Shown: positions 52,306 through 61,393, counted from the first letter of the stretch. The stretch: 64,000 nucleotides of DNA from Acetitomaculum ruminis DSM 5522 (GCF_900112085.1 NZ_FOJY01000002.1:186001-250000), one strand, 5' to 3'. Numbers and translations are program-made. The notes: generated by a model from the sequence alone, not told the origin.

Positions 52306-53661
52306 TTATAATTTGCTTACAAGTTCTTTAAATAACCTGCCTCTTTCTTCGTAATTCGTAAACATACCCCAGCTTGCACAGGCAGGGGACAATAAAACCG
52401 CTTCGTCTTCCTTTGCATTTTCTACGCATATTTTAACTGCTTCTTCTAAGGAATCAGCAAAAACATAATCAGTAAAACCGTGTTCTTTCGCACATTGTGC
52501 AATTTTTTCCCTGGTCTGACCTATTAAAACCAGTAATTTTACCTTTCCATTGAAGCTTTCAATCCATTCATCATAAGAGGAATTTTTATCATATCCCCCT
52601 CCTATAAGGCAGGTTTTTCTACTCATGGCATTTATTCCTTTTATGGCTGCATCCGGATTTGTTCCTTTAGAATCATTATAAAAATAAACACCGTTCTTTT
52701 TGCCGCAAAATTCTATCCTGTGTTCTACGGCTTTAAAACTTTTTACAACTTCTGAAATAACATCTAACGGTACATTTATTGCAATGGCCATTCCACAGGC
52801 AGCCATAACATTTTCGTGATTATGGGTACCCAGTATATTTAATTCATCAAATTTACAAATTTCATTTTCTTTATTCCCATCATTATAAATAATGGAGTCA
52901 TGTGATGTATATAATCCTTTGTCCAATTTTCTTTTACTTGAGAAAAATATAACGGAAGCCTTTATTTCATCTGCAATTTTTCTAACATTTTCATCTTCGT
53001 AGTTTAATATGCAAAAATCAGCTTCTGTTTGATTTTTGGTAATATTTTTCTTGGCATTAATGTAATTTTCAAAGGTGTGATGCCTGTCTAAATGATCCGG
53101 TGTAAGGTTTAATATAGCAGATACCACCGGATGATAATTTTCTATTGTTTCAAGCTGGAAACTGCTGTTTTCAAGAACACTTATTGAATCTTTATCTGTG
53201 TCCATAACAGTTTTGGTATAGGCAATTCCAATATTTCCTGCCACAAATGTCTTTTCATTATATTTTTTCATTATCTCGCCTAATAAAGATGTGGTAGTAG
53301 TTTTTCCGTTTGTACCTGTTATCGCCATTACTTTTCCCTTTTCAAAGGCGAAAGCAAGCTCAACTTCACCCCACACTACTGCACCGGCTTTTTTGAATTT
53401 TAATACATCTTCGTTATCTGTAGGCACTCCGGGACTTAAAACTAAAATATCTGTTTCGTTAATAATCTCATCTGTAAGTTCCCCTAAAATAAGCTTGAAA
53501 TTATTGCTTTCCGGTAGTTTGTTTAATATTTCGCTTTTATCTTTATTTATATTGGAATCATATAAAACAGTATCAGCATTATTCATTAATAGAAGTCTGC
53601 ATGACCCTATTCCACTTATTCCGGCTCCAAAAACTAAAAATTTCTTATTGTCTATGTCCAT
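52306..53661 (-). CDS. murD: UDP-N-acetylmuramoylalanine--D-glutamate ligase
   Basis: Adds D-glutamate to UDP-MurNAc-L-alanine in the cytosol. The 451-aa protein has the N-terminal UDP-binding domain (LVFGAGISGIGSCRLL), the ATP loop AITGTNGKTTTTSLL, the central NLTPDHLDRH motif, and the C-terminal YNDSKGTNPDAAIKGI and LLSPACASWGMF(T)NYEERG blocks. All catalytic segments are present. Located between mraY and ftsW as expected. Confidence 0.96.
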   Translation of the reverse strand: MDIDNKKFLVFGAGISGIGSCRLLLMNNADTVLYDSNINKDKSEILNKLPESNNFKLILGELTDEIINETDILVLSPGVPTDNEDVLKFKKAGAVVWGEVELAFAFEKGKVMAITGTNGKTTTTSLLGEIMKKYNEKTFVAGNIGIAYTKTVMDTDKDSISVLENSSFQLETIENYHPVVSAILNLTPDHLDRHHTFENYINAKKNITKNQTEADFCILNYEDENVRKIADEIKASVIFFSSKRKLDKGLYTSHDSIIYNDGNKENEICKFDELNILGTHNHENVMAACGMAIAINVPLDVISEVVKSFKAVEHRIEFCGKKNGVYFYNDSKGTNPDAAIKGINAMSRKTCLIGGGYDKNSSYDEWIESFNGKVKLLVLIGQTREKIAQCAKEHGFTDYVFADSLEEAVKICVENAKEDEAVLLSPACASWGMFTNYEERGRLFKELVSKL

Positions 53662-53684
53662 GATTTAAGATTTCCTCCTGATGT

Positions 53685-54647
53685 TTATAAAACTATTTTA
53701 TACAAAGATAAAAGACAAAGTAAAAAAGTCACAATGGTAAAAATAGCAACCACTCTGGTTTCTGACCATCCACTTAACTCAAAATGATGATGAATAGGTG
53801 CCATTTTAAAGATTCTTTTTCCATGAGTTGCCTTGAAATATCCCACCTGCATAATTACTGATACTACTTCAACAAGATAAATAAAGCCAATTATTGGTAT
53901 AAATAAAGGCATTTTAAGCATATATGCACTTCCGGCAATAAATCCACCTAAGGCCAATGAACCGGTATCACCCATAAACACTTTTGCCGGATAAGCATTA
54001 AATACCAAAAATCCTAATAAAGCCCCCATTACTGCGGCAGCGATAGGCTCTATACCACCTGACATAACTTTTGAAGCAATAAGGAAAAAACCTGCTGTTA
54101 CAATGGTAACGCTGGTTGCAAGACCATCCACTCCATCTGTAAAATTGGTTCCATTTACCGTACCCAAAACCACAAAAAACAAAAGAGGAATGGCAATGTA
54201 TGGTGATATTGCAATAGAATCAGCCGGAACAAAAGGTATAATCATATCCAGTGACATTCCCTGTTTTTTTATCATTACATAACAAAATATAGCAGTTATT
54301 ATAAATTGTAACAACAGTTTTTGCCATGCAATCAGCCCGTCAGAACGCCTTAAGACAACTTTTAAATAATCATCTAAAAAGCCAATAATTCCAAAGCCTA
54401 TGGTAAGTACCAAAACCGGTAAAATCCTTTGGAAATCTTTAGCAAAAAATAATGATACTATAAGAATACTTACCAGCATCATTATTCCCCCCATAGTTGG
54501 AGTTCCTGCTTTTTTTAGATGAGATTTAAGCTCTTCTCTTTCTGTTTGCCCTACCTTTAATCTGATTAAAAAAGGAATCATAAAGGGTCCTTGTATAACT
54601 GTAATAATAAAAGCCGCAATCAATGGCAAAATAACTGTTTTTTCCAT
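53685..54647 (-). CDS. mraY: Phospho-N-acetylmuramoyl-pentapeptide transferase
   Basis: Transfers the phospho-MurNAc-pentapeptide onto undecaprenyl phosphate to form lipid I, in the membrane. The 320-aa protein has about ten helices, KKAGTPTMGGI, the catalytic FLDDYLKV (DD pair), NGTNFTDGVDGLA, and APIHHHFELSGWSE in the last loop (HHH motif). Preceded by a pbp gene and followed by murD. Confidence 0.96.
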   Translation of the reverse strand: MEKTVILPLIAAFIITVIQGPFMIPFLIRLKVGQTEREELKSHLKKAGTPTMGGIMMLVSILIVSLFFAKDFQRILPVLVLTIGFGIIGFLDDYLKVVLRRSDGLIAWQKLLLQFIITAIFCYVMIKKQGMSLDMIIPFVPADSIAISPYIAIPLLFFVVLGTVNGTNFTDGVDGLATSVTIVTAGFFLIASKVMSGGIEPIAAAVMGALLGFLVFNAYPAKVFMGDTGSLALGGFIAGSAYMLKMPLFIPIIGFIYLVEVVSVIMQVGYFKATHGKRIFKMAPIHHHFELSGWSETRVVAIFTIVTFLLCLLSLYKIVL

Positions 54648-54749
54648 GATAAAAATCCTTCCTTTTGATTAATTCTCGGTAAAATATTATAGTCCGTCTT
54701 ATTTTCCATGTAAAGTATTTTTCTTGCGAAAACACCTTGATAAGTATAT

Positions 54750-56726
54750 TTATTCATCCGGATAAATATTCATATATGGTAATATTTCTGTGAGAATATC
54801 CCTTGCCAGACCGGAAGAATATTTACCCTGAGTCTGATCTGCATCATTTAATTCATCAACTACCACATATATAACCACCTGCGGATTGGTCTGAGGTGCA
54901 TAACCTATGAAAGACAATACATACTTTTTATTCCCTCTTGGAAGTTTTTCTGCCGTTCCGGTTTTTCCACCCATTGAATAGCCTTCCACCTTAGCAGCCT
55001 TTGCGGTACCTGAAATTGTAGCTGTATACATATAACTTTTCAACAAATCACTGGTTTCTTTGGTAATAGTCTGTTTTACTAAAGTTCCCTCATTTGCCTT
55101 TACTGTATTTCCGTCTGAGTCTGTTATCCTTTTTACAACATGAGGCTGATAGTAATATCCCCCATTAATGACAGAGCAAAATGCCGCCCCGTTTTGAATC
55201 ATTGTAATATTATAACCCTGTCCAAATGAGTTCGTAGCCAAATCAATCTCTTTCATGGTTTCTGCCGTATACATTAAACTGGCTGTAGAAGCTTCTCCCG
55301 GAAGATCTATCTGGGTTTTTAATCCAAAACCAAAAATGTTTTGCCAGTTTGTAAAGCTTTCAATACCGATTTTTCCACCGATTTGCATCAAAACATCGTT
55401 ACAGGAATTTGAAAGGGCATCTTCTAATGTTTCAGCTCCATGACCTGATCTTTTTCCACAATGAATAACATTACTTCCTATTTTTTCCGAGCCGTCACAA
55501 TAAAATGTATCACTTGGTTTTATAACTCCATCTTCTAATGCTGCTGCTATGGTAAAAGGTTTAACCGTAGAGCCCGGTTCAAAAGTCGCTGTCAGGCAAT
55601 AATTATTCCATATTTCATTTAAAGCGTTTGTCTTATCTTCATCGCTCATTGCCGCAATCTGTTCTTGTGTATAATAAACTGACAGATTACTTGGATCATT
55701 TAAGTCAAACTGTGGATATTGAGCCATGGCAAGTATTTCCCCATTATTAGGATTCATAACCATAACTGCGGTCTTTTTGCTTCCTGCTCCTTCCCTTGCC
55801 ACATTTGCATGTTCATCATTAAATTGATTAATTTTATCTTCTACAATTTTTTGAATATTTGAATCTATAGTTGTTACTATAGAGTTTCCATCTTCTGCTT
55901 CTTTTATATTCTCAACTTTTTCATTCTCGGAACCAATATAACTGTATATTTTTCCTTCTGTTCCGTTTAATTCCTCGTCATATTCCAGTTCAAGACCTAT
56001 ATTTCCCTTGTTTCCTGATGAAGTATAACCAATTACACTAGATGCCAAAGATTTAAAAGGATATTTTCTTGTGTATATTTTTTCAAGCCATATACCTCCA
56101 AGATAGGTATTTTTTTTATCATCCTCCAAAATTCCCATTAATGATTTTACCTGGTCATAGGAATATTTATTATCTTTATTTAATACAACATAATGGCTGT
56201 TTGGTGATTTTTCCAAGGCAGCGGTAATGGTTTTTTCGTCCAAACCTTCTATATTAGTCGTAATAGCCTCTATAGTGCTTTTTTTGTATATATCACGACT
56301 GTCATCATTTTCCTTTAAACGAGAATTTCTACTCTCATCACCGGTGGTAATTACATAACAATCCAACACAAGGTTATAGGAATCCTCACTTATAGCCAAA
56401 ATATTTCCGTTTGTGTCATAAATAGTTCCTCTTTTATATGCAAGGGTTTTTGTTGTAGATTTGCTTTTTAACTGTGAAAGAGCAATTTTTTGATAGTCAG
56501 CACCATTGGTAGCATTAATATATACTATTCTAATAGCGACAACTAAAAATATAATGATAAAAAAAGAGAATGTAAGCCTAAGCCTTTTTTTCATATGTTT
56601 AGCAAGCTGATATAAACTAAAGTCTCTGGTTTTATTCCCATGGGAATTGCTTTTTATGTTATCTCTATGATTTTTATGCTTTTTTTTGCTGTTTTTTCTA
56701 TGTATACTACGCCTGTCTTCTGTCAT
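54750..56726 (-). CDS. Class B penicillin-binding protein (FtsI/SpoVD type)
   Basis: Transpeptidase that crosslinks septal peptidoglycan with the SEDS partner FtsW. The 658-aa protein has an unusually basic N-terminus (RRSIHRKNSKKKHKNHRDN), one membrane helix (LTFSFFIIIFLVVAIRIVY), a pedestal domain, and the catalytic triad: STVK in FEPGSTVKPF, SCN in SNSCNDVL, and KTG in GGKTGTAEK. No PASTA repeats are seen. The ATG at 56726 follows AGGAG; the longer frame would use a TTG. Located in the dcw cluster, so pbpB- or SpoVD-like; which one is undetermined. Confidence 0.92.
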   Translation of the reverse strand: MTEDRRSIHRKNSKKKHKNHRDNIKSNSHGNKTRDFSLYQLAKHMKKRLRLTFSFFIIIFLVVAIRIVYINATNGADYQKIALSQLKSKSTTKTLAYKRGTIYDTNGNILAISEDSYNLVLDCYVITTGDESRNSRLKENDDSRDIYKKSTIEAITTNIEGLDEKTITAALEKSPNSHYVVLNKDNKYSYDQVKSLMGILEDDKKNTYLGGIWLEKIYTRKYPFKSLASSVIGYTSSGNKGNIGLELEYDEELNGTEGKIYSYIGSENEKVENIKEAEDGNSIVTTIDSNIQKIVEDKINQFNDEHANVAREGAGSKKTAVMVMNPNNGEILAMAQYPQFDLNDPSNLSVYYTQEQIAAMSDEDKTNALNEIWNNYCLTATFEPGSTVKPFTIAAALEDGVIKPSDTFYCDGSEKIGSNVIHCGKRSGHGAETLEDALSNSCNDVLMQIGGKIGIESFTNWQNIFGFGLKTQIDLPGEASTASLMYTAETMKEIDLATNSFGQGYNITMIQNGAAFCSVINGGYYYQPHVVKRITDSDGNTVKANEGTLVKQTITKETSDLLKSYMYTATISGTAKAAKVEGYSMGGKTGTAEKLPRGNKKYVLSFIGYAPQTNPQVVIYVVVDELNDADQTQGKYSSGLARDILTEILPYMNIYPDE

Positions 56727-56754
56727 TTTTTCTCCTGCCAAATAATTTTCTTAT

Positions 56755-57219
56755 TTACTTTGTGGGGATATCTTCATATTGATTCATACAATCATCTTCC
56801 TCAACATTATAATTATAAATCTGATCCTTATTAGGATAAACCATGCCATATTCATCTATGGCAATCCTTTTTATTTCATTATAATCAATAGATGATAATA
56901 TTCTATCATAATGTGTGTCATTGTCATCCTTTAATTCAATAATTGCCTGTTTTGTGGAAGATATTTCGTCTTTAAGATTAATCTGGTCGGATTTTAACTT
57001 CAAAAGTACCAAAAAAGAACAACAAACCATTAATGCACAGATAGATAGAAAAACAACATACCCTGCACTAAAGTTAAGTTCCCTGTTTCTTTTATTTACA
57101 ATACGCGGATCAATTCTTTTGACCGGCCTTTTATTTTTTCGTCTTTTGGGAAATCTTTCAGGCTCAATTTGCGGAGCCAGGCTTCCATACATATATCTTT
57201 TATCTTGTCTTGTTGCCAA
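56755..57219 (-). CDS. FtsL-like division protein
   Basis: A small bitopic protein of about 154 aa. It has a very basic cytoplasmic stretch (FPKRRKNKRPVKRIDPR), one membrane helix near residue 62-80 (AGYVVFLSICALMVCCSFLVLL), then a coiled-coil with IKLKSDQINLKDEISSTKQ. Position between rsmH and the pbp gene is the FtsL place. FtsL is too variable for motif proof. Start: a TTG at 57219 is eight bases from GGGAG; a GTG at 57228 overlaps that site, and an ATG further in is possible. Leading acidic residues at the C-terminus (VEEDDCMNQ). Confidence 0.78.
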   Translation of the reverse strand: MATRQDKRYMYGSLAPQIEPERFPKRRKNKRPVKRIDPRIVNKRNRELNFSAGYVVFLSICALMVCCSFLVLLKLKSDQINLKDEISSTKQAIIELKDDNDTHYDRILSSIDYNEIKRIAIDEYGMVYPNKDQIYNYNVEEDDCMNQYEDIPTK

Positions 57220-57233
57220 TAATAACACTCCCT

Positions 57234-58172
57234 TTACAAAACACGCTCAAAAACTCTAAGTTTTGAACTTTTGGATCTGCTGTTATTTTCCTGTTCTTCT
57301 TTAGAAGGAATTATAGGCTTTCTTGTAATAATTTTCCCTTTTGAGACCCTTCCGCATACACAAACCGGAAAATTATCCGGGCAAATGCAAGGATCCATAG
57401 CTGTTTTAAAAATATTTTTTACAATTCGATCTTCCAAAGAATGAAAAGTAATAATGCAAATCCTTCCCCCATCATCAAGCATGTCAATCATATCATCCAA
57501 TGAATCCTTTAAAACACCTAATTCATTGTTTAATTCAATTCTAAGTGCCTGAAATGTCCTTTTAGCAGGGTGTCCGGAATTTTTTTGAACTTTCATGGGA
57601 ATTGCGGCACTGATTACCTCGCACAATTCCTTAGTCGTAGTAATATCGGACTTTTCCCTTCTGTTTACAATATGTTTAGCAATGTTTTTCGCAAACTTGT
57701 CTTCCCCATAATCTCTAATTATTCTAAATAAATCTTTTTCTGAATAATTATTTATAATATCTTTAGCTGTAATCTCTTTATCTGTATCCATGCGCATATC
57801 CAAAGGAGCATCATGCATATAGCTAAATCCTCTGGAAGGCTCATCCAACTGATAAGAAGAAACACCTAAATCTAATACTATTCCATTTACCTTTTCCACG
57901 CCTTCTTTTTGTAAGGCTTTTTTCATATTACAATAGTTGTCATGAATAAGAGTAATCTTGTCTGAAAACTCTTCAAGTCGTTTTGATGCAGCCTTAAGTG
58001 CAGCTGTATCCTGATCTATTCCATAAAAATGTCCTTTATCCGACAGTCTTTTACAAACTTCGTAAGCATGTCCACCACCGCCTAATGTTCCATCAACATA
58101 TATTCCATCCGGTTGTATGTTAAGATTTTCTATTGTTTCTTCCAGCAATACGGACTTATGCTTAAATTCCAT
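57234..58172 (-). CDS. rsmH: 16S rRNA (cytosine(1402)-N4)-methyltransferase RsmH
   Basis: SAM-dependent enzyme that methylates N4 of C1402 in the 16S rRNA P site. The 312-aa protein has the SAM motifs [25 protein letters not shown], then [33 protein letters not shown] and the [15 protein letters not shown] block. It is full length. Second gene of the dcw cluster, after mraZ. Confidence 0.96.
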   Translation of the reverse strand: MEFKHKSVLLEETIENLNIQPDGIYVDGTLGGGGHAYEVCKRLSDKGHFYGIDQDTAALKAASKRLEEFSDKITLIHDNYCNMKKALQKEGVEKVNGIVLDLGVSSYQLDEPSRGFSYMHDAPLDMRMDTDKEITAKDIINNYSEKDLFRIIRDYGEDKFAKNIAKHIVNRREKSDITTTKELCEVISAAIPMKVQKNSGHPAKRTFQALRIELNNELGVLKDSLDDMIDMLDDGGRICIITFHSLEDRIVKNIFKTAMDPCICPDNFPVCVCGRVSKGKIITRKPIIPSKEEQENNSRSKSSKLRVFERVL

Positions 58173-58192
58173 TTTTCAAAACTCCTCTACCT

Positions 58193-58627
58193 CTATAATG
58201 TAATATCAAATTCTTCCATCTGTTCTGCAATAACATCCATGTCTTCATATTCTTCATTGGATTCTTTCCAGGTTTGCTGATTCCAGATTTCAATTTTATT
58301 AATTACACCCACAATTACAATATCTTTATCAATATTAGCATATTCTCTAAGATTTACAGGTATTAAAACTCTGCCTTGTTTATCAACATCGCATTCACAA
58401 GCTCCAGCCATGAAAAATCTAACGAACTGACGGGAACTTTTCTTGGTAAGTGGTAATTTTTTAAGTTTTTCCTCAAAAACCTTCCATTCGTTTTTCTGGT
58501 AAATGTAGAGACAACCATCTAACCCTCTGGTAATAATCATACCTTCGGTCATATCTTCCCTGAATTTCGCAGGTAGGATAAATCTGCCTTTTGAATCAAT
58601 TGTGTGATTGTACTCTCCCATAAACAT
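58193..58627 (-). CDS. mraZ: Transcriptional regulator MraZ
   Basis: AbrB-like DNA-binding protein that regulates its own cluster. The 144-aa protein starts MFMGEYNHTIDSKGRFILPAKFRE, the exact family opening, and has a second DSKGR-like (DKQGRVLIPVNLREYA) motif later, so both swapped-hairpin units are present. ATG at 58627 sits ten bases after GGAGG. First gene of the division cluster, with GTGG direct repeats right upstream that fit a MraZ operator. Confidence 0.96.
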   Translation of the reverse strand: MFMGEYNHTIDSKGRFILPAKFREDMTEGMIITRGLDGCLYIYQKNEWKVFEEKLKKLPLTKKSSRQFVRFFMAGACECDVDKQGRVLIPVNLREYANIDKDIVIVGVINKIEIWNQQTWKESNEEYEDMDVIAEQMEEFDITL

Positions 58628-58640
58628 ATTAATATGTCCT

Positions 58641-58688
58641 CCACTTACCATCCATTATCAACCACAATCTTACCACTGCGTTACCACT
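58641..58688 (-). promoter_or_regulatory. Putative MraZ box: phased GTGG direct repeats in the mraZ leader
   Basis: Reading the minus strand, GTGG starts at positions 58687, 58676 and 58665 exactly 11 bp apart, within the extended units AGTGGTAAC, AGTGGTAAG and TGTGGTTG, then a weaker ATGG about ten bases further and a last GTGG that is also the Shine-Dalgarno region. MraZ proteins bind such short direct repeats upstream of their own gene. It lies directly between the promoter and the start codon, as expected for autorepression. Confidence 0.7.
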
Positions 58689-58697
58689 ATATCGACA

Positions 58698-58726
58698 ATT
58701 TTAAACTAATTTTTAACTCTTTTCAA
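58698..58726 (-). promoter_or_regulatory. SigA-type promoter for the dcw cluster
   Basis: TTGAAA (58726-58721) and TAAAAT (58703-58698) on the minus strand with a 17-base spacer; both five of six to consensus. Transcription would start just before the GTGG repeats. Confidence 0.75.
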
Positions 58727-58773
58727 GGTAGAATAAATTTATTTTAAGTTTTTATAAACTTTTTATAAAAAAT

Positions 58774-58845
58774 AAACAGAATTGTCGCTAAACTCACCAT
58801 TACTTTTTGTGTAATAGTACTTAAGTCCTAACAACAATTCTGTTT
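58774..58845. repeat. Inverted repeat of 12 bp upstream of the dcw promoter
   Basis: AAACAGAATTGT at 58774-58785 and ACAATTCTGTTT at 58834-58845 are exact inverse complements, with 48 bases between. No U-run follows either arm, so this is not a standard terminator. It may be an RNA structure, an operator for a protein binding distant half-sites, or the ends of a small insertion. Confidence 0.6.
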
Positions 58846-58866
58846 GAATATTTTCACTTATTTAAT

Positions 58867-59023
58867 GTAAAGCGGACATTCTTAAATCCGCTTCGCTACT
58901 TCCTCATGAACGCAGTGGCACTTTGTGCCACCTGTCAGAAGGGGCTTTAACCCCTTCTGACACTAGTAAGCTTATATCCCCGCTTAAAGCTTACGCTTTT
59001 GAAGCGGGGGATTGCTTACACTG
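58867..59023 (+). repeat. Structured interspersed repeat, tandem copy 1
   Basis: A 157-bp unit starting GTAAAGCGG and ending TTACACTG. Same elements as the copy at 20246: AGCGGA/TCCGCT hairpin, GTGGCAC/GTGCCAC hairpin, 12-bp GTCAGAAGGGG stem, and pseudoknot stems GTAAGCTT/AAGCTTAC and CCCCGCTT/AAGCGGGG (8 bp here, 7 bp in the 20246 copy). Followed without a gap by the second unit, so the outer CGTTC arm is missing at this boundary. Confidence 0.92.
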
Positions 59024-59185
59024 GTAAAGCGGACATTCGGAATCCGCTTCGCTACTTCCTCATGAACGCAGTGGCACTTTGTGCCACCTGTCAGAAGGGG
59101 CTTTAACCCCTTCTGACACTAGTAAGCTTATATCCCCGCTTAAAGCTTACGCTTTTGAAGCGGGGGATTGCTTACACTGCGTTCA
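59024..59185 (+). repeat. Structured interspersed repeat, tandem copy 2
   Basis: A 156-bp unit (to 59179) plus the outer arm CGTTCA. Differs from copy 1 only near the first hairpin (CATTCGG against CATTCTTA, which changes the loop), and matches the 20246 version there. The outer 11-bp stem TGAACGCAGTG/CACTGCGTTCA is complete in this copy. It lies only six bases from the stop of the deacetylase gene and may act as its transcript end. Confidence 0.92.
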
Positions 59186-59190
59186 AATTT

Positions 59191-61368
59191 TTATTTTCTT
59201 AGGCTGCTGTAAACAACTCCCTTAGAAATACCGCCACGGCAGGCAGCAAGCTCGCTTACCGTAACTAACTGATAGCCCTGTCTTATTAAAGTAGGAATAA
59301 TCGTCTGGGATGCCATAGCCGTTTGTGTATAAAGATCATGCATTAATACTATGTCTCCGTCTTTTATTCTGCTTAATACAGCTGAAATCGTACTTCCTGC
59401 ATCCCTTGTTTTCCAGTCAAGGGTATCAAGTGACCACAAGATTATAGGCATTCCTACTGTTGATTGTACGGTGGAATTATAGCTTCCTCCCGGTGGTCTC
59501 ATTATAGTAGGGGCTACTCCCGTAACAGACAAAACTGCGCTGTTTGTCTGACTTATCTGGCTACTGATGGTAGCTGCCCCGGTTGAGGTAAGGATGGTAT
59601 GACTAAATGTATGATTTCCAATTTCGCATCCTAAAGAGTAGGCTCTTTTTACCGTAGAAGCATAACTCCCCACTCTGTTTCCCACCACAAAGAATGTGGC
59701 TGCCGCATGGTTTTGTTCCAATGTATTTAATATGGTAGAAGTGGCAGGTGAAGGCCCGTCATCATAGGTCAACGCCACCATCTTTGCGTTTGTATCTATC
59801 TTTCTATAGAGGATTCCCTGACTGTTAAAATAACACAGGAAATTCCCAACTACTCTAAAGGAGTCCACACACATTATTCCAAGATTATCAAAATAATACT
59901 GATTTCCATTAATGATTTGGAATCCTGTTACCGCTCTTGCGTCATTTCCAAAATAATATGTAGCTGAATTTACAGTTTTAAACTGATTTTGAACAGCCTT
60001 ACCATCATTTTCAAAAAACATTATGTAATTGGTATTTGAAATGTTTACACTTAAAAGCCCACCGGTATATGCCCATCCGTTATTCTTGAAATAATAATAA
60101 TAATGTCCGCCATTTACCGTGACATTTTTTAATCCACCAGTATAAGCTTTTCCTGATGAAGTAAAGAAAAATATGGCATTTTTTCCACCTATCTTTAAGG
60201 ATTTAAGTCCATTAGTAAAGGCTCTGCCGTTTGTTAAAAAGTAATAATAATCCGTATTTTTAGAATTTTTTACAGATTTATAACCACCACAAAAGGCTCT
60301 GCCGTTTTTCTGAAAGAAGTAATAATAGTATCGACCCTTTACTTTTACCTTCTTTATCCCAGATGTAAAAGCTCTTGCATTTTGCGTGAAATAGTAATAG
60401 CAGTATTTTTTACCTACTTTTATTTTTTTAAAGGTATTTTTAACTGCTTTAGCGTATTTTCCAAAATAATAATAACAATTCTTTTTACCGATTTTTATTT
60501 TTTTAATGGTATTTACCACTGCTCTAGCCCTGGAGGCAAAATAATAATAATTCGTGTTTTTTCCGCTTTTGATTTTCTTAAATTTATTAATTAAGGCTTT
60601 CCCGTTAGACCCGAAATAGTAATAATATCCTTTAATTTTCTTAAGGGTATTTTTTATGGCTTTTCCCGTTGAATCAAAATAAAAATAGGTTCTTTTGCCC
60701 TTTAATTTAAAATACTTAAAAGTATTGGTAATAGCTTTTGCCCTACTTCCAAAGTAATAATAATACTTATGCTTTCCTACCTTTAAATATTTCAAAGTGT
60801 TTGTGACGGCTTTTCCTGTGCTTCCAAAGTAATAATAGTATCTGTTACCATCTCTGACTATTGTTTTAAAGGTATTGGTAATAGACTTTCCATCACCTTT
60901 AAAATAAAAATAACATTTTTTCCCGCTGACAGTTACAGCTTTAAAGCTGTTTACGAGAGCTTTTCCGTCACTTTTAAAATAATAATAATATTTTTTGTTT
61001 TTTATCTTTATCTGTTTTAGAGTATTTACAAGAGCCTTTCCGTCTTTTCCAAAATAATAATAGTATTTTTTCCCGGAAATGCTTATGGCTTTTAAAGTAT
61101 TTGTAAGTGCTTTCCCCGAATTTGTAAAATAGAAATAATAATTTTTACTTCCTATCTTTACAGTTTTAAAGACATTTTTTACTGCCTTTCCATTTTGGTA
61201 AAAATAATAATATCCATCGATTTTTACCAGTCCATCATATTTTTCATCCGGTGTCTGAGTTTGCATTGCAGCATCCGGTGGCATTTGGACCTCATTGGCA
61301 TATACATGACCTGAAAATACCATAAGTAAAAATACAACAATCAACGAGACACTTATTTTTTTCTTCAT
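59191..61368 (-). CDS. Secreted polysaccharide deacetylase with repeat domain
   Basis: A 725-aa protein. Signal peptide to about residue 24 (HVYA end). Residues about 45-510 hold about 18 units of 22-26 residues with the core K-Y-Y-Y-Y-F-G-x-x-G-K-A-x-x-N-T, a cell-wall- or glucan-binding-type repeat, very basic and aromatic. From about 529, a NodB domain: TYDDGPS (D536, D537), HTFSH (H586, H590), RPPGGSY (R624), DTLDW and IVLMHD; all five catalytic motifs are intact. Predicted surface deacetylase for peptidoglycan or other polysaccharide. Directly downstream are the tandem repeats and dcw promoter. Confidence 0.92.
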   Translation of the reverse strand: MKKKISVSLIVVFLLMVFSGHVYANEVQMPPDAAMQTQTPDEKYDGLVKIDGYYYFYQNGKAVKNVFKTVKIGSKNYYFYFTNSGKALTNTLKAISISGKKYYYYFGKDGKALVNTLKQIKIKNKKYYYYFKSDGKALVNSFKAVTVSGKKCYFYFKGDGKSITNTFKTIVRDGNRYYYYFGSTGKAVTNTLKYLKVGKHKYYYYFGSRAKAITNTFKYFKLKGKRTYFYFDSTGKAIKNTLKKIKGYYYYFGSNGKALINKFKKIKSGKNTNYYYFASRARAVVNTIKKIKIGKKNCYYYFGKYAKAVKNTFKKIKVGKKYCYYYFTQNARAFTSGIKKVKVKGRYYYYFFQKNGRAFCGGYKSVKNSKNTDYYYFLTNGRAFTNGLKSLKIGGKNAIFFFTSSGKAYTGGLKNVTVNGGHYYYYFKNNGWAYTGGLLSVNISNTNYIMFFENDGKAVQNQFKTVNSATYYFGNDARAVTGFQIINGNQYYFDNLGIMCVDSFRVVGNFLCYFNSQGILYRKIDTNAKMVALTYDDGPSPATSTILNTLEQNHAAATFFVVGNRVGSYASTVKRAYSLGCEIGNHTFSHTILTSTGAATISSQISQTNSAVLSVTGVAPTIMRPPGGSYNSTVQSTVGMPIILWSLDTLDWKTRDAGSTISAVLSRIKDGDIVLMHDLYTQTAMASQTIIPTLIRQGYQLVTVSELAACRGGISKGVVYSSLRK

Positions 61369-61393
61369 TAATACCTCTCCCCTCTAGTTAAAA

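Noticed and set aside
58641-59190. CRISPR-like array from tandem repeats.
   Set aside because: Only two units of 156-157 bp join without spacers; no short repeat-spacer alternation and no cas genes in the window.
59191-61368. Repeat-rich deacetylase as a toxin or phage tail protein.
   Set aside because: The NodB catalytic motifs are complete and the signal peptide is standard, so a surface deacetylase explains it.
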